Shown here piece by piece: positions 7,944 through 16,706 of a DNA stretch of 64,000 nucleotides. Below the pieces are notes generated by a model. The model was not told the DNA's origin and did no database searches. It was given only the letters and a program-made list of their open reading frames with translations. The stretch spans positions 1,302,001 through 1,366,000 of the forward strand of contig JAUIFE010000001.1 in assembly GCA_030429565.1 (NCBI GenBank). Reading direction: 5' to 3'. Each line of letters begins with the position of its first letter. The first letter of the stretch is position 1. The DNA is from Holophagae bacterium (lineage in GTDB: Bacteria; Acidobacteriota; Holophagae; Acanthopleuribacterales; Acanthopleuribacteraceae). Position numbers and translations under genes: made by a program.

Positions 7944-8972
7944 ATGAAGAATCAAACCGTTTTAGTTACAGGCATTTCAGGTTACATCGGGCTGCACGTA
8001 GCGGCCGAACTCTTGCGCGCGGGTTATCAGGTACGCGGGTCCGTTCGCAGTTTGAAAAAAGAAAACGAGGTACGTGAAACCATGGCCGCCGGCAAGGTCG
8101 ATACCACCAACCTCAGCTTCGTTGAACTCGACTTGACCCGCGACGCCGGTTGGCTTGAAGCCGTTACCGGATGCGACTACGTGTTGCACGTCGCTTCACC
8201 GTTTGCGCTTGCCAACCCCAAACACGAGGATGACATGATCATCCCCGCCGTGCAGGGCACCCAACGCGCCTTGCGTGCCGCCCAACGCGGTAAGGTCAAA
8301 CGGTTTGTACTCACCAGTTCGGTGCTTTCCATGATGGGCAGCATGAAAACCGGCAGTTTTGGGCCCGACTCTTGGACCGACACCAAGGCGCCCAACGTCA
8401 GCACCTATACCAAAAGCAAAACCATGGCGGAACAAGCGGCCTGGGAATTCATGGCCGATCTGCCCAAAGAAGATCATTTTGAATTTGTGGTGGTTAATCC
8501 CGGCGGCGTGATCGGTCCCCCGCTCGGCCGCAACGTCAGCGGACAAACCATGACCATGGTCGGTGACATGATCGGCGGCAAAATGCCGATGGTTCCCAAC
8601 GCAGCCTTCCCCATGATCGACGTGCGCGACGTGGCCAAAATCCACCTCGCCGCCATGACCCACGCCGAGGCGCCGGGCAGACGTTTCGTCGCCTCCTTAA
8701 CCGAGCCGGTCAGCTTTATCGAAATGGCGCGCACACTGAAAGCCAACGGCTATCAAAAAGTAGGCACGCGTGTCGCCCCCAACTTAATGCTGCGCCTGCT
8801 CGCCTTCTTCGATCGCGAGGCCAAAGGGCTGCTCGGCATGCTCGGCATGAACCTCAAATCCCAGAACGAAACCACGCGCGCGATGTTTAACTGGGAGCCG
8901 ACCCCCATCAAACAGTCCGTCCTCGAAACGGCGGTGGTGGTGCAGCGCATCAACCAAGCCAAGGCTTCTTGA
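7944..8972 (+). CDS. Extended SDR: NAD(P)-dependent epimerase/dihydroflavonol-reductase-like
   Basis: A 342-residue extended short-chain dehydrogenase. The Rossmann dinucleotide motif is TGISGYIG (residues 9-16) and the catalytic pair is Y155/K159 in STYTKSK, with SS124-125 upstream supplying the serine. This layout matches dihydroflavonol-4-reductase/cinnamoyl-CoA-reductase-like enzymes that reduce aldehydes or ketones in many bacteria. The natural substrate cannot be told from sequence. ATG 7944 follows CAGGGGGACATC, a good ribosome site. A TetR regulator follows 85 bases downstream and a palindromic operator sits on the promoter. This suggests an inducible detoxification or catabolic enzyme controlled by its own repressor. 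Confidence 0.88.
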   Translation: MKNQTVLVTGISGYIGLHVAAELLRAGYQVRGSVRSLKKENEVRETMAAGKVDTTNLSFVELDLTRDAGWLEAVTGCDYVLHVASPFALANPKHEDDMIIPAVQGTQRALRAAQRGKVKRFVLTSSVLSMMGSMKTGSFGPDSWTDTKAPNVSTYTKSKTMAEQAAWEFMADLPKEDHFEFVVVNPGGVIGPPLGRNVSGQTMTMVGDMIGGKMPMVPNAAFPMIDVRDVAKIHLAAMTHAEAPGRRFVASLTEPVSFIEMARTLKANGYQKVGTRVAPNLMLRLLAFFDREAKGLLGMLGMNLKSQNETTRAMFNWEPTPIKQSVLETAVVVQRINQAKAS

Positions 8973-9002
8973 ACCTTTAAGGCAAATTCCTGCTAAAAAG
9001 AA

Positions 9003-9041
9003 ACGAAACGTCCCGGGCCGGTTCATGCGCCCGGGGTTTCG
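9003..9041 (+). other. Stem-loop between SDR and tetR
   Basis: CCCGGGC (9012-9018) pairs with GCCCGGG (9029-9035). An outer CGAAAC/GTTTCG stem extends it with a small bulge. No T-run follows, so it is unlikely to be a full terminator. It sits just before the tetR ribosome site (AAAGGAG) and may dampen or protect tetR mRNA. Confidence 0.4.
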
Positions 9042-9057
9042 ACAAGAAAGGAGCAAC

Positions 9058-9669
9058 ATGGAACCCAAACGTAAACGCGGGCGACCGCGCACGGTCGAAC
9101 GCGAGGCCACTGTCTTGCTGGCAATGGAGAATTATTGGCGCGAGGGCGTGCACACACTTTCGGTGAATGAAATCTGCCGGCGCACCAATCTATCCAAGCC
9201 GGCCCTGTACCGCGAGTTTGGTGGTGAAGACGGCTTGCTCGACGCCGCGCTGGCCCATTACCAAAAGGTGGTGATCGCCGCGATGACGGCGGACATCGAC
9301 CCTAACCAACCTTTTGCCGCAACCTTGTCAGGCATCGTCAACGGTTTAACCGGACCGCGCGACACGCCACAAGGCTGCTTGTTGGTCAAAGTACGGGACA
9401 ATCCCGCGTCGCAGGGTCCCCTCACCCAAAAACGGGTCGCCGACATGGTGTCGGGCATCCAGGCCGGTTACGCCGCACTTTTCCAACAAGCCCATGACCG
9501 GGGCGAAACCAGGGACGGCATTGCCCCGCACCTCGCAGGCCGATACCTCGACACCCAAATCAACACGATCCTGCGCCGCTTGGCTTGGGGCGAACCAACC
9601 GAGGAGATTGCCGCGGAGGCGCGACTCGCGTTTTCCGCATTATTGCCGCCGGGAACGCCGGTCACTTAA
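9058..9669 (+). CDS. TetR/AcrR family transcriptional regulator
   Basis: A 203-residue repressor-type regulator. A basic arm (KRKRGRPRT) leads into a helix-turn-helix (about residues 25-65, with NEICRRTNLSKPALYREFGG), then an all-helical ligand domain containing GCLLVKV, close to the GCL motif seen in TetR_C-type members. ATG 9058 has an excellent AAAGGAG ribosome site; an in-frame upstream codon at 9025 lacks one and would prepend 11 non-conserved residues. It is probably co-transcribed with the SDR gene and likely binds TACCNNNNGGTA sites before it. The ligand is unknown. Confidence 0.92.
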   Translation: MEPKRKRGRPRTVEREATVLLAMENYWREGVHTLSVNEICRRTNLSKPALYREFGGEDGLLDAALAHYQKVVIAAMTADIDPNQPFAATLSGIVNGLTGPRDTPQGCLLVKVRDNPASQGPLTQKRVADMVSGIQAGYAALFQQAHDRGETRDGIAPHLAGRYLDTQINTILRRLAWGEPTEEIAAEARLAFSALLPPGTPVT

Positions 9670-9956
9670 CCCACCGTGGCAACCTCGCGGACGGGTAAGG
9701 AGACACGGGAAGGGCGCCGAACCTTTGCCTACCCGCCACAAGCGGATCTCATGGCCAGGCGCCCATGACGCCGATTCGGGAGACGCCGATTCGGGACACC
9801 CGCGAAGACACGGCGCGATGGCTCATTCATTTTGAAACCTCTCCAGAGCAAACGGTCGATCATCGCACTTTCCCTCTGATGATGCGCCGGCAAACAAATC
9901 TATGTTGCGGGCGCTCTGACGAATCCGAGTAGGGCGCGGCGCTTTTGCCCGCCATT
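9670..9956. other. Intergenic stretch carrying repeat copy 2
   Basis: No gene is supportable. Copy 2 of the intergenic repeat lies at 9769-9880. The remainder up to the terminator at 9957 shows nothing recognisable. Confidence 0.5.
9769..9880. repeat. Degenerate intergenic repeat, copy 2
   Basis: Begins with two tandem GACGCCGATTCGGGA units and a CACCCGC end. TTCATTTTGA follows at 9826 and CGATCATCGCACTTTCCCTC from 9857. The TTCATTTTGA-to-CGATC offset is 31 bases, identical to copy 1. The first module matches units in the tandem array at 10359-10550. Confidence 0.6.
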
Positions 9957-9983
9957 AAAAAAGAAGGCTGCCGAAGCAACCTT
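9957..9983 (-). terminator. Rho-independent terminator of the 69-residue gene
   Basis: On the minus strand AAGGTTGC, a TTCG tetraloop and GCAGCCTT form an eight-pair stem with one mismatch, followed by C and six Ts. It lies 10 bases past the stop of the small gene at 9993-10202, supporting that this small gene is really transcribed. Confidence 0.75.
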
Positions 9984-9992
9984 CCTCCTTGT

Positions 9993-10202
9993 TTATTTAA
10001 AGCCCTCGGTGAACGTGCTGAAAACACGCTCGCCACGGCTAAGGTCAAAATTCGCCTCTATTTTAAGGGTACACAAGACGCGCGTTTCATTGCCGAACTC
10101 ATCCACGGTCACAATGCTTCCGGTTTCATCTCGATAGACACGATCTCCGTATTTGTTAAAACCCATAAATTTTAAATGACTGTAGTGATTATAGTTACTC
10201 AT
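9993..10202 (-). CDS. Small protein of unknown function (69 residues)
   Basis: I do not recognise this protein. It begins MSNYNHYSHLKFMGFNKYGD and has a hydrophilic, turn-rich middle (RVYRDETGSIVTVDEFGNE) that could form a short beta-meander. There is no signal peptide or membrane helix. The start ATG 10202 is preceded by AAGGAG at a six-base spacing, one of the best ribosome sites in the window, and a strong terminator follows 10 bases after the stop. Together these favour a real gene despite its size. It is flanked on both sides by members of the intergenic repeat family (9769-9880 and 10359-10550), so it may be cargo of a small mobile or expanding element. Confidence 0.65.
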   Translation of the reverse strand: MSNYNHYSHLKFMGFNKYGDRVYRDETGSIVTVDEFGNETRVLCTLKIEANFDLSRGERVFSTFTEGFK

Positions 10203-10358
10203 AAAAAACTCCTTATATGCGGCGTTGCCGCGTAACTTTTCCAGGCACCGTTGGCACCAGGTCAATATTGACGACAAACAGCCTCGTCGTCGGGGATTTT
10301 CTTCTCCCATATTTATTTATCAAAAAGGCAGAAGTGCATTCTGAGGCGCTCACCTCGG

Positions 10359-10550
10359 GACACTCGTTTTCGCGACGTCACGCCAATTCGGGACGCCAAT
10401 TCGGGAGACGCCAATTCGGGACACCCGCCGTTTGATACGTCACGGCAATTCGGGACACCCGCCGTTTGATACGCCAATTCGGGACACCCGCCGTTTGGTA
10501 CGTCACGGCAATTCGCGCCAATTCGGGACACCCGCCGTTTGATACGCCAC
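10359..10550. repeat. Tandem array of GGGACACCCGCC-type repeats
   Basis: Four full copies of GGGACACCCGCCGTTTGRTA start at 10418, 10452, 10481 and 10525 (steps 34, 29 and 44). A degenerate fifth starts with CTCGGGACACTCG near 10355. The short module CCAATTCGGGA also recurs alone (near 10383, 10396 and 10411). Units are joined by variable linkers such as TACGTCACGG. This is an imperfect tandem array, not a CRISPR: linkers are short, unequal and repetitive. Confidence 0.75.
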
Positions 10551-11205
10551 CCCCTCCGGGCAGCCCAGCCATCGGCACCATAGAAACGTATTCAGTTTGA
10601 CAATTACGGCTGAATTTTGCGCCGCCTCGCGCTTGCGAACCGCGACCTCACGGGAAAAATCGCCCGCTGCATCTTTTTTACCGCCCATCAAAAAAACAAA
10701 GACTGCATTAGCTATTTCTTTCAGCAAACACACTTTCAACTTACATGAACTTTGTCACACATCACCACTTCACACTGTTCTAGAGCCCGGCGCCTACCGA
10801 TGAGCCTTACCGATGGCGCACTTAGGGGCTGAGTTTCCCCTCCCTCAAGAGAAACCGCCGGAGCAAAGTTCTCTCGCAGCTCAGCCCAAATCGAATTTTC
10901 CTTCATGTAACACCCCGCCCCTAGACGACACAATCCCGCCGTAACAAACACCTTCGGTTACACCTTAACCCAACACCCCGTCGACGGTTTCACCGGCGAC
11001 GCCCACAACGACACCACGGTTCACCCCTCCCGATTCGCGTCGACGCCCCTTCCCATCCGTCATACCGGACTCCTTACGTCGCACGCCCCGGCCGGCCAAT
11101 TCACCCACCTGCCTCTCCAATTTTTACGTTTTGTTTTTTTTAACGCAGGTAACTCGGCCCCACCGAACCGCAACATTGAAGCCACGCTCTCTAGGTGCTC
11201 ACCTC
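10551..11205. other. Intergenic stretch upstream of the GGDEF-EAL gene
   Basis: No confident gene. Two short minus-strand frames are described separately or rejected. Nothing resembling a known riboswitch could be confirmed. The sequence right before 11206 has a T-rich tract (11121-11141) and a weak AGGTG ribosome site. Confidence 0.4.
10736..10906 (-). CDS. Possible small ORF of unknown function
   Basis: A 56-residue frame from ATG 10906 beginning MKENSIWAELRENFAP, with a purine-rich GGGGTG upstream. Its stop (TGA) overlaps a TTG start of a second short frame (10739-10503) that runs into the repeat array. It has no family resemblance I can name and no terminator. It may be a gene remnant or noise. 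Confidence 0.25.
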   Translation of the reverse strand: MKENSIWAELRENFAPAVSLEGGETQPLSAPSVRLIGRRRALEQCEVVMCDKVHVS

Positions 11206-13590
11206 ATGCCGTATGAACCCCATGTTCAAGAAGAGCTCGAGAAACTGCGCAAGGAACGCGACGCTTTCGCCAAGGCGTTGAAAATCTCCAATGACGCCTT
11301 TGTGACCAAGGTGCGCGAATTCTCTTTGATCAAACGCATGGGCACCTTAATGCGCTGGAACCCCAAGCTCGATCACCTGGTGGCGGGATTTGTCAGTACC
11401 ATCATTGACGAAACCCACGCGGAAAACTGCTCGCTGTGGTTGCGACGGCCCGGCACCCAAGATCTCTTCCTCACGGCGGCACAAGGCCAGCAAGACGCAA
11501 AACCCGTTCTATTTCTGAGCGGTAAAGAAGCCACGCCCCACATGGCGGTTGGCGAAGGCGCGGCCGGTTGGGCCGCCAAACACGGCAAGTCCCTACTCAT
11601 TGAAGACACGGCCGACGACGCACGCTTCGTGCCCAAACAAAGTGAAATCACCAGCATTAAGTCCCTGTTATGCCTGCCGATTCTCGGCGAAAACGACGTA
11701 ACCCTGGGCGTCTTCAATATGTCACACCCGGATATCGGCGCCTTCAGCATGGAGAACCAACGGGTGCTCGAACTCATTACCACACAAGCCGGCTTGGCCT
11801 TCACCAACTACAATTTGATTAAGGCCATGCGCGACTTTAATGTTCGCCTTGAACACAAAGTCGAGGAACACACACGCACCTTACGCGCCAGTGAGGAACG
11901 CTACGCGCTGGCGGTTGAGGCCGGACGGGTCGGCATCTGGGATTGGAATCTACTCACCGACCGACTTTACCTTTCGCCCAACATCAAAGAACTTTTGGGT
12001 TACGACGACAACGAAATTAACAACCGCCTGGATACGTGGATGAAACTGGTCCACAGCGCCGACCGCACCGCGCTTAAACACCAGCTCGACAAGCTTATCG
12101 AAAACAAAGCCGGCCAAATCGAGTGGGAACACCGCATGTTCCATCGTGACGGCAGCGTTTTGTGGTTCGCGCTCCGTGGTCGCCTCCACCACGACGAGGA
12201 AGGCGAAGCGCGGCGGTTGGTGGTTTCCTACGTCGACATTACCAAACGCAAGTCGATGGAAAAGAAACTCACCTACAGCGCGCTCCACGATGACCTAACC
12301 AGCCTGCCGAACCGCACCCTGTTCATCGACCGCTTGCGCCAAGCGCTGGCCTACAGTCAACGCCGCCAGAATTACTATTTCGCGGTCCTGTTCCTCGATC
12401 TGGACCAATTCAAAATCATCAACGACAGCCTGGGCCACCACGTCGGCGATTTGCTACTTCAACAGGTCGCGCACCGACTGCAAGCCTGCGTCCGTAACGG
12501 TGACACCGTCGCCCGACTCGGCGGTGATGAGTTTGCCATTCTCATCGACGGCATTCGCGAGGTCGCCCAAGCCGAAGAAGTCGCTCAAAACATTCTCAAG
12601 CGACTGCAGCAGGTGTTTGTCATGGAGCGCCACGAGGTCTTCACCGGTGCCAGCATTGGTATTGCGCTGCCAATCACCCAAAAAGAAACCCCTGAGGACC
12701 TACTGCGCGACGCCGACATCGCCTTGTACCGCGCCAAAAAGCTCGGTCGTGCGCGTTGCGAAGTTTTCGACAAAAGCCTGCACCTCGAAGTGTTATCGCG
12801 TCTGGAGTTGGAATACGATTTGCGGTTGGCCATGGAGAACCAACAAATATTGACTTACTACCAGCCGATTTTCGATTTGCGCACGGGCGTCATTTCCGGC
12901 TTTGAAGCACTGGCACGCTGGCATCACCCGGAACGCGGCATGGTACAGCCCGCGGAATTCATTCCTATCGCGGAAGAAACAGGTCTCATTAACAACATTA
13001 GCCGCCATATCCTGCGCTGCGCCTGCCGCGATGTGGTCGCTTGGCAAAACCAATTCCCACAGACACCACCGCTCACCATGAGCGTCAACCTTTCCACGCC
13101 ACAAATCCTAGAGGGCGATCTCATCCCCTTGGTTCGCGACACGCTTGACGGCAGCGGCCTTCAAGCCAACCGCCTCAAACTCGAAATCACCGAGTCGCTG
13201 TTAATGGAAGAGCTCGATGTGGTGCGCATGGTGTTGTCCGATCTGCGCGCGATGGACATCCACCTAATGCTCGACGACTTCGGCACTGGCTACAGCTCGT
13301 TAAGTTACCTGCATCGGTTCCCGTTGAATGTGGTCAAAATCGATGCGTCGTTTGTGCGCAACCTTCATTTGGGCCAGGAGAACCTGGAGATCGTGCGGGC
13401 CATCAAAATGTTGGCCATGGCTTTAAACATGGACGTCGTTGCCGAAGGTATCGAATCGCAGGTTCAAATGGAAACGCTCCGCGAAATGGGTTGTGAATAC
13501 GGCCAAGGTTTTTATTTTGCCAAACCGATGCCGGCCAAAGAGATCGAAGTTTACTTGGCACGGCAATCGCGCCGTTTGCCGGAGGAATGA
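11206..13590 (+). CDS. GAF-PAS-GGDEF-EAL cyclic-di-GMP signalling protein
   Basis: A 794-residue cytoplasmic protein that may both make and break c-di-GMP. Order: a coiled-coil N-terminus, a GAF domain (about 45-200), a linker coil, a PAS/PAC domain (about 230-345), GGDEF and EAL. The diguanylate cyclase signature GGDEF is intact (439-443), with a product-inhibition RxxD site (RNGD) five residues before it. The phosphodiesterase has EAL (567-569), DDFGTGYSSL, KIDASF and AEGIE, all the usual metal and catalytic blocks. Both activities are therefore possible; which dominates is unknown. No membrane segment is seen. ATG 11206 was chosen; an earlier TTG at 11131 lacks a ribosome site. It converges on mnmC with a six-base gap. 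Confidence 0.95.
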   Translation: MPYEPHVQEELEKLRKERDAFAKALKISNDAFVTKVREFSLIKRMGTLMRWNPKLDHLVAGFVSTIIDETHAENCSLWLRRPGTQDLFLTAAQGQQDAKPVLFLSGKEATPHMAVGEGAAGWAAKHGKSLLIEDTADDARFVPKQSEITSIKSLLCLPILGENDVTLGVFNMSHPDIGAFSMENQRVLELITTQAGLAFTNYNLIKAMRDFNVRLEHKVEEHTRTLRASEERYALAVEAGRVGIWDWNLLTDRLYLSPNIKELLGYDDNEINNRLDTWMKLVHSADRTALKHQLDKLIENKAGQIEWEHRMFHRDGSVLWFALRGRLHHDEEGEARRLVVSYVDITKRKSMEKKLTYSALHDDLTSLPNRTLFIDRLRQALAYSQRRQNYYFAVLFLDLDQFKIINDSLGHHVGDLLLQQVAHRLQACVRNGDTVARLGGDEFAILIDGIREVAQAEEVAQNILKRLQQVFVMERHEVFTGASIGIALPITQKETPEDLLRDADIALYRAKKLGRARCEVFDKSLHLEVLSRLELEYDLRLAMENQQILTYYQPIFDLRTGVISGFEALARWHHPERGMVQPAEFIPIAEETGLINNISRHILRCACRDVVAWQNQFPQTPPLTMSVNLSTPQILEGDLIPLVRDTLDGSGLQANRLKLEITESLLMEELDVVRMVLSDLRAMDIHLMLDDFGTGYSSLSYLHRFPLNVVKIDASFVRNLHLGQENLEIVRAIKMLAMALNMDVVAEGIESQVQMETLREMGCEYGQGFYFAKPMPAKEIEVYLARQSRRLPEE

Positions 13591-13596
13591 CCCGAC

Positions 13597-14919
13597 TCAG
13601 CGCCACTCGTTCATCGACGCATCGCCAGTTTCGCGACCGTCGGCGGCGCGCAAGGGCGGCTGCCGGCGCAGCAGGCGTCGCACAATAAATCGGCTGGGAT
13701 GCACCGCCGCCATCAGAGTTTCGTCAAGCGCGGCCGGCGCACCGACCAACTGATCAGCCAGAATCCTTCCCGCCATGACGCTGGAAATCATCCCACGCGA
13801 ACCGTGGGCGGTGGTCACATAAAGACCTGGCACATAAGGTGCCTTGGGATAGTTCTTAAATGAACGCCCCTTGGTGATGTCGTGGTAATCGCGCATGGTG
13901 GCCGCGTAATCAGGCACCGCCCCCACCATCGGTAGGTGGTCGTGACACTTACTGCGAAAAGCCACGCGGCCGCGCATCGCCAACGCGCCAATCTGGGTCT
14001 TTAACCCCAACAATGCTTGGTTCCGCTGCACCAAATTTTCGAAATCATCGCGATCCAAGGTGTCATCGTCGCGATGATAATCAAAGGTGGCGCCCATCAA
14101 ATGGCCGACACCCGTTGCAGGTACCGTGTAGCCGTCATGACAAATCACGCTACGCGGGTGACGATCGCAGTGTTCAGGGGCCACATAGGCCAATTGCCCG
14201 CGAATGCGAATTAAGGGGAACCAGTCGGATTCGCGAAAGCGCAAACAATCGCCGGCATTGGCCAAAACGAGAAGCGGCGTTTCCGCCATGACGGCACCGG
14301 CCTCGTCCAAAAGGCGCCAGCCCGGGCCGCCAGGCTCAATCGCGTCGACGGGCGCAGCGGGAAAAAAGCGAATGCGCTCGTGTGCCAACTGGGCTTGAAC
14401 AAACGACGGCGGATGAAGCCAGCCGGCTTCGGGGAAAAGAAGGGCGGGCTCCTGCAGCGGCAAGCCGGTATATTCGGCGGTTTCAGCGGCGGAAAGCGCA
14501 GTAACGATCCCCGCCGGCAAACCGGTTTGAGCCAGGCCCTCATACAGTTTTTGTAAACGGGGTTTATTGAGCAAATGCACCGCGCCGCAGGGATGCCAGC
14601 CAGGATCCAAACCGCGTTCAATCAGAGCGCGAATCCGTTGTAGCGTGAGCTCGTAGGCCGCAACGTGGTAGCGACTCACCGGCGCCGGTTTCAAGGAAAT
14701 GATGGGCATGACAACCGCGGCGGGATGGGCGGAAGTTTCGGCGGCGGCTGTCTCGCGACGCTCGAAGACACGTACAGAGAAGCCGGCTTCCGCCAAGCTA
14801 AAAGCCGCACCGGCCCCGGCAACACCAGCACCAATGACCACGACATCCCGAGCCGTCTCCGCTGCCGGCGGCACAAACCAAGGCTGTTCGGCATATGTGT
14901 GTGAATCGCTGCGACTCAT
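13597..14919 (-). CDS. mnmC: MnmC C-terminal-type FAD oxidoreductase (tRNA cmnm5U34 oxidase), stand-alone
   Basis: A 440-residue FAD-dependent oxidoreductase matching only the C-terminal domain of MnmC, which removes the carboxymethyl group from cmnm5(s2)U34 in tRNA. The FAD Rossmann motif VVIGAGVAGAGAA is near residues 27-39. Blocks typical of the MnmC oxidase follow: CHDGYTVPA, DHLPMVGAVPDY, and GSRGMISSVMAGRILADQL, ending with HPSRFIVRRLLR. The N-terminal SAM methyltransferase (MnmD-like) domain of E. coli MnmC is absent and not nearby, so it must be elsewhere or missing. The start overlaps the preceding ABC gene stop by four bases (ATGA), so it is the last gene of an ABC exporter operon. 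Confidence 0.85.
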   Translation of the reverse strand: MSRSDSHTYAEQPWFVPPAAETARDVVVIGAGVAGAGAAFSLAEAGFSVRVFERRETAAAETSAHPAAVVMPIISLKPAPVSRYHVAAYELTLQRIRALIERGLDPGWHPCGAVHLLNKPRLQKLYEGLAQTGLPAGIVTALSAAETAEYTGLPLQEPALLFPEAGWLHPPSFVQAQLAHERIRFFPAAPVDAIEPGGPGWRLLDEAGAVMAETPLLVLANAGDCLRFRESDWFPLIRIRGQLAYVAPEHCDRHPRSVICHDGYTVPATGVGHLMGATFDYHRDDDTLDRDDFENLVQRNQALLGLKTQIGALAMRGRVAFRSKCHDHLPMVGAVPDYAATMRDYHDITKGRSFKNYPKAPYVPGLYVTTAHGSRGMISSVMAGRILADQLVGAPAALDETLMAAVHPSRFIVRRLLRRQPPLRAADGRETGDASMNEWR

Positions 14920-16706
14920 ACAAAAACCGACGGTTCGTGTTTGTTGAGCTTCGAAGATTCCACCAAAGTGGCGTAGTACCCATCGGGAATTTCCTGCAAC
15001 GCTTCGTGGGTGCCCTGCTCGATGATTTCACCTTGGCGCAACACCAAAATGCGATCGGCGGCGGCAATTGTCGACAAACGGTGCGCCACAATTAACACGG
15101 TTTTGTGTTTAAAGATTTGCTGAATCGCTTGCTGAATCCAGGCTTCGGTAACCGAATCAACACTGGCGGTGGCCTCGTCCATCAACACAATGGGTGCGTC
15201 GTGGGCCAACGCGCGGGCAAACACAATCAACTGCATCTGGCCGCTGGAAAGGTTGCCACCGTCTTCGCGCACTTCGTAATCCAAACCACCGTTTAGTTGC
15301 TGCACCATGTGTTCGGCTTTCACCAAACGCACCGCCCACATAACCTTCTCATCGTTAATGCTCGGGTCGAACATGGTGATGTTCTCGCGCAAGCTGCCCG
15401 GAAACAATTCAACGTCTTGATGCACGACGGCGATGTGGCGACGCAAGCTGTGAACGTCCAAGTGACGCAGTTCTTGCCCCCCCACGCGAACATGACCGTC
15501 GTAGCCGTCGTAGGCACGGGTTAACAACTTACCGATGGTGGACTTACCACTTCCGGTTTGCCCGACCAGCGCAAAAACTTGACCCGGACTAAGCGCAAAA
15601 TCAATGTTTTTCAAGACCAGTGGCGCATCGGCGCCGTAGCGAAACGACACTTTTTCAAAGGCCACTTCCAAGCGATCACCTTGCAATTGCGCGTCACCTT
15701 GTTGGATGGTGTCGTCGGTTTCCGTCAGTTCAAAGATGCGTTGCAGCGCGGCCAAGGCCTGCTGAATGGTGGCGTACTTGTTACTCAATTCACGAATCGG
15801 TGTGAAGAGACGGTTCACCACATCCAGATACACAATCATGGTGCTGATTTCGAGCAGGCCGAAACGCATGTTGAAACCAACAACCAAAACCGCGGCGGTC
15901 ACCAAACCGGCCACCGCTTCAATAAAGGAATACAGCAAGGCGTCGTAGAAATTACTGGTAATGGTGGCCTGGCGATACTTGCGATTAATACCGCGATAAG
16001 CCTTGCCGGAGAACGCTTCCTGACGGAAAAGCTGCAAAATTTCGACGCCGCCGATACCCTCGGCCATCCAGCCGTTTGACTCGGCCAACGCCTTGCGCAC
16101 TTCGAGGTATTTATTGCGCAGGCGATGACCACACCAGCGCACCACCAACCACACCACGGGCGCCGCCAGCAACAGGGTGGTGCTGAGATGCCAATCGAGT
16201 GAAATCAGGACACCCAGGTACACCACCACGGACACGGCGTCGACCAAGATGGTGGCAATACCGGCGCGCAGCGTTTCAGCCAGGGATTCGCAGTCGTTAA
16301 TGGTGCGCGTCATCAGCGAACCAACCGGGCGACGATCAAAAAAGGCCATTTTCATGTGAATCACATGGCGGAAGACCACGCTGCGTAAGCGGTTAATCGT
16401 GCGCAGAAACGAAACGCTGATCAGGTAACTGAAGCCACTACGCGAACCGTAATCAATTAAAACAACCAACAAAAACAGCCAAGCCGCCGATTGCAGCGCC
16501 ACCACATTATCCGCTTCAATTTGCTCCAACCCCCATTTGAGCACCAAGGGTCGCGCCAAATCCGTCGCCGAGGTCAAAAACATCAGCACAAAGGAAAACA
16601 GGTAGACGGGTCGCTCGGGACGAGCGATTTCCCAAAAACGGGCGACTAAGCCGCGGTTATTAATGGCGCCGGATTCAGCCGCGGCGCGCGGCGCGGGGTT
16701 ACTCAT
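14916..16706 (-). CDS. ABC exporter half-transporter, canonical Walker B subunit
   Basis: A 596-residue fused permease-ATPase (type IV ABC exporter half). Six membrane helices occupy about residues 30-320. The nucleotide-binding domain has Walker A GQTGSGKST, Walker B IVLMDEATASVD with the catalytic Glu, and the H-loop VAHRLST. The signature is LSSGQ instead of LSGGQ. Together with the Asp-type Walker B in the upstream partner, this fits a heterodimeric exporter with one consensus and one degenerate ATP site (as in TM287/288). The start overlaps the partner gene by eight bases. The substrate is not predictable; lipids, drugs or peptides are all possible. Confidence 0.93.
   Translation of the reverse strand: MSNPAPRAAAESGAINNRGLVARFWEIARPERPVYLFSFVLMFLTSATDLARPLVLKWGLEQIEADNVVALQSAAWLFLLVVLIDYGSRSGFSYLISVSFLRTINRLRSVVFRHVIHMKMAFFDRRPVGSLMTRTINDCESLAETLRAGIATILVDAVSVVVYLGVLISLDWHLSTTLLLAAPVVWLVVRWCGHRLRNKYLEVRKALAESNGWMAEGIGGVEILQLFRQEAFSGKAYRGINRKYRQATITSNFYDALLYSFIEAVAGLVTAAVLVVGFNMRFGLLEISTMIVYLDVVNRLFTPIRELSNKYATIQQALAALQRIFELTETDDTIQQGDAQLQGDRLEVAFEKVSFRYGADAPLVLKNIDFALSPGQVFALVGQTGSGKSTIGKLLTRAYDGYDGHVRVGGQELRHLDVHSLRRHIAVVHQDVELFPGSLRENITMFDPSINDEKVMWAVRLVKAEHMVQQLNGGLDYEVREDGGNLSSGQMQLIVFARALAHDAPIVLMDEATASVDSVTEAWIQQAIQQIFKHKTVLIVAHRLSTIAAADRILVLRQGEIIEQGTHEALQEIPDGYYATLVESSKLNKHEPSVFV

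Noticed and set aside
10383..10550. Tandem repeats considered as a CRISPR array
   Set aside because: Linkers are short, unequal and themselves repeated; there are no unique spacers of constant length and no cas genes.
10790..10920. GC-rich leader-like sequence considered as a c-di-GMP riboswitch for the GGDEF-EAL gene
   Set aside because: I could not find the GEMM core or its conserved pairing, and the orientation does not fit the plus-strand gene.
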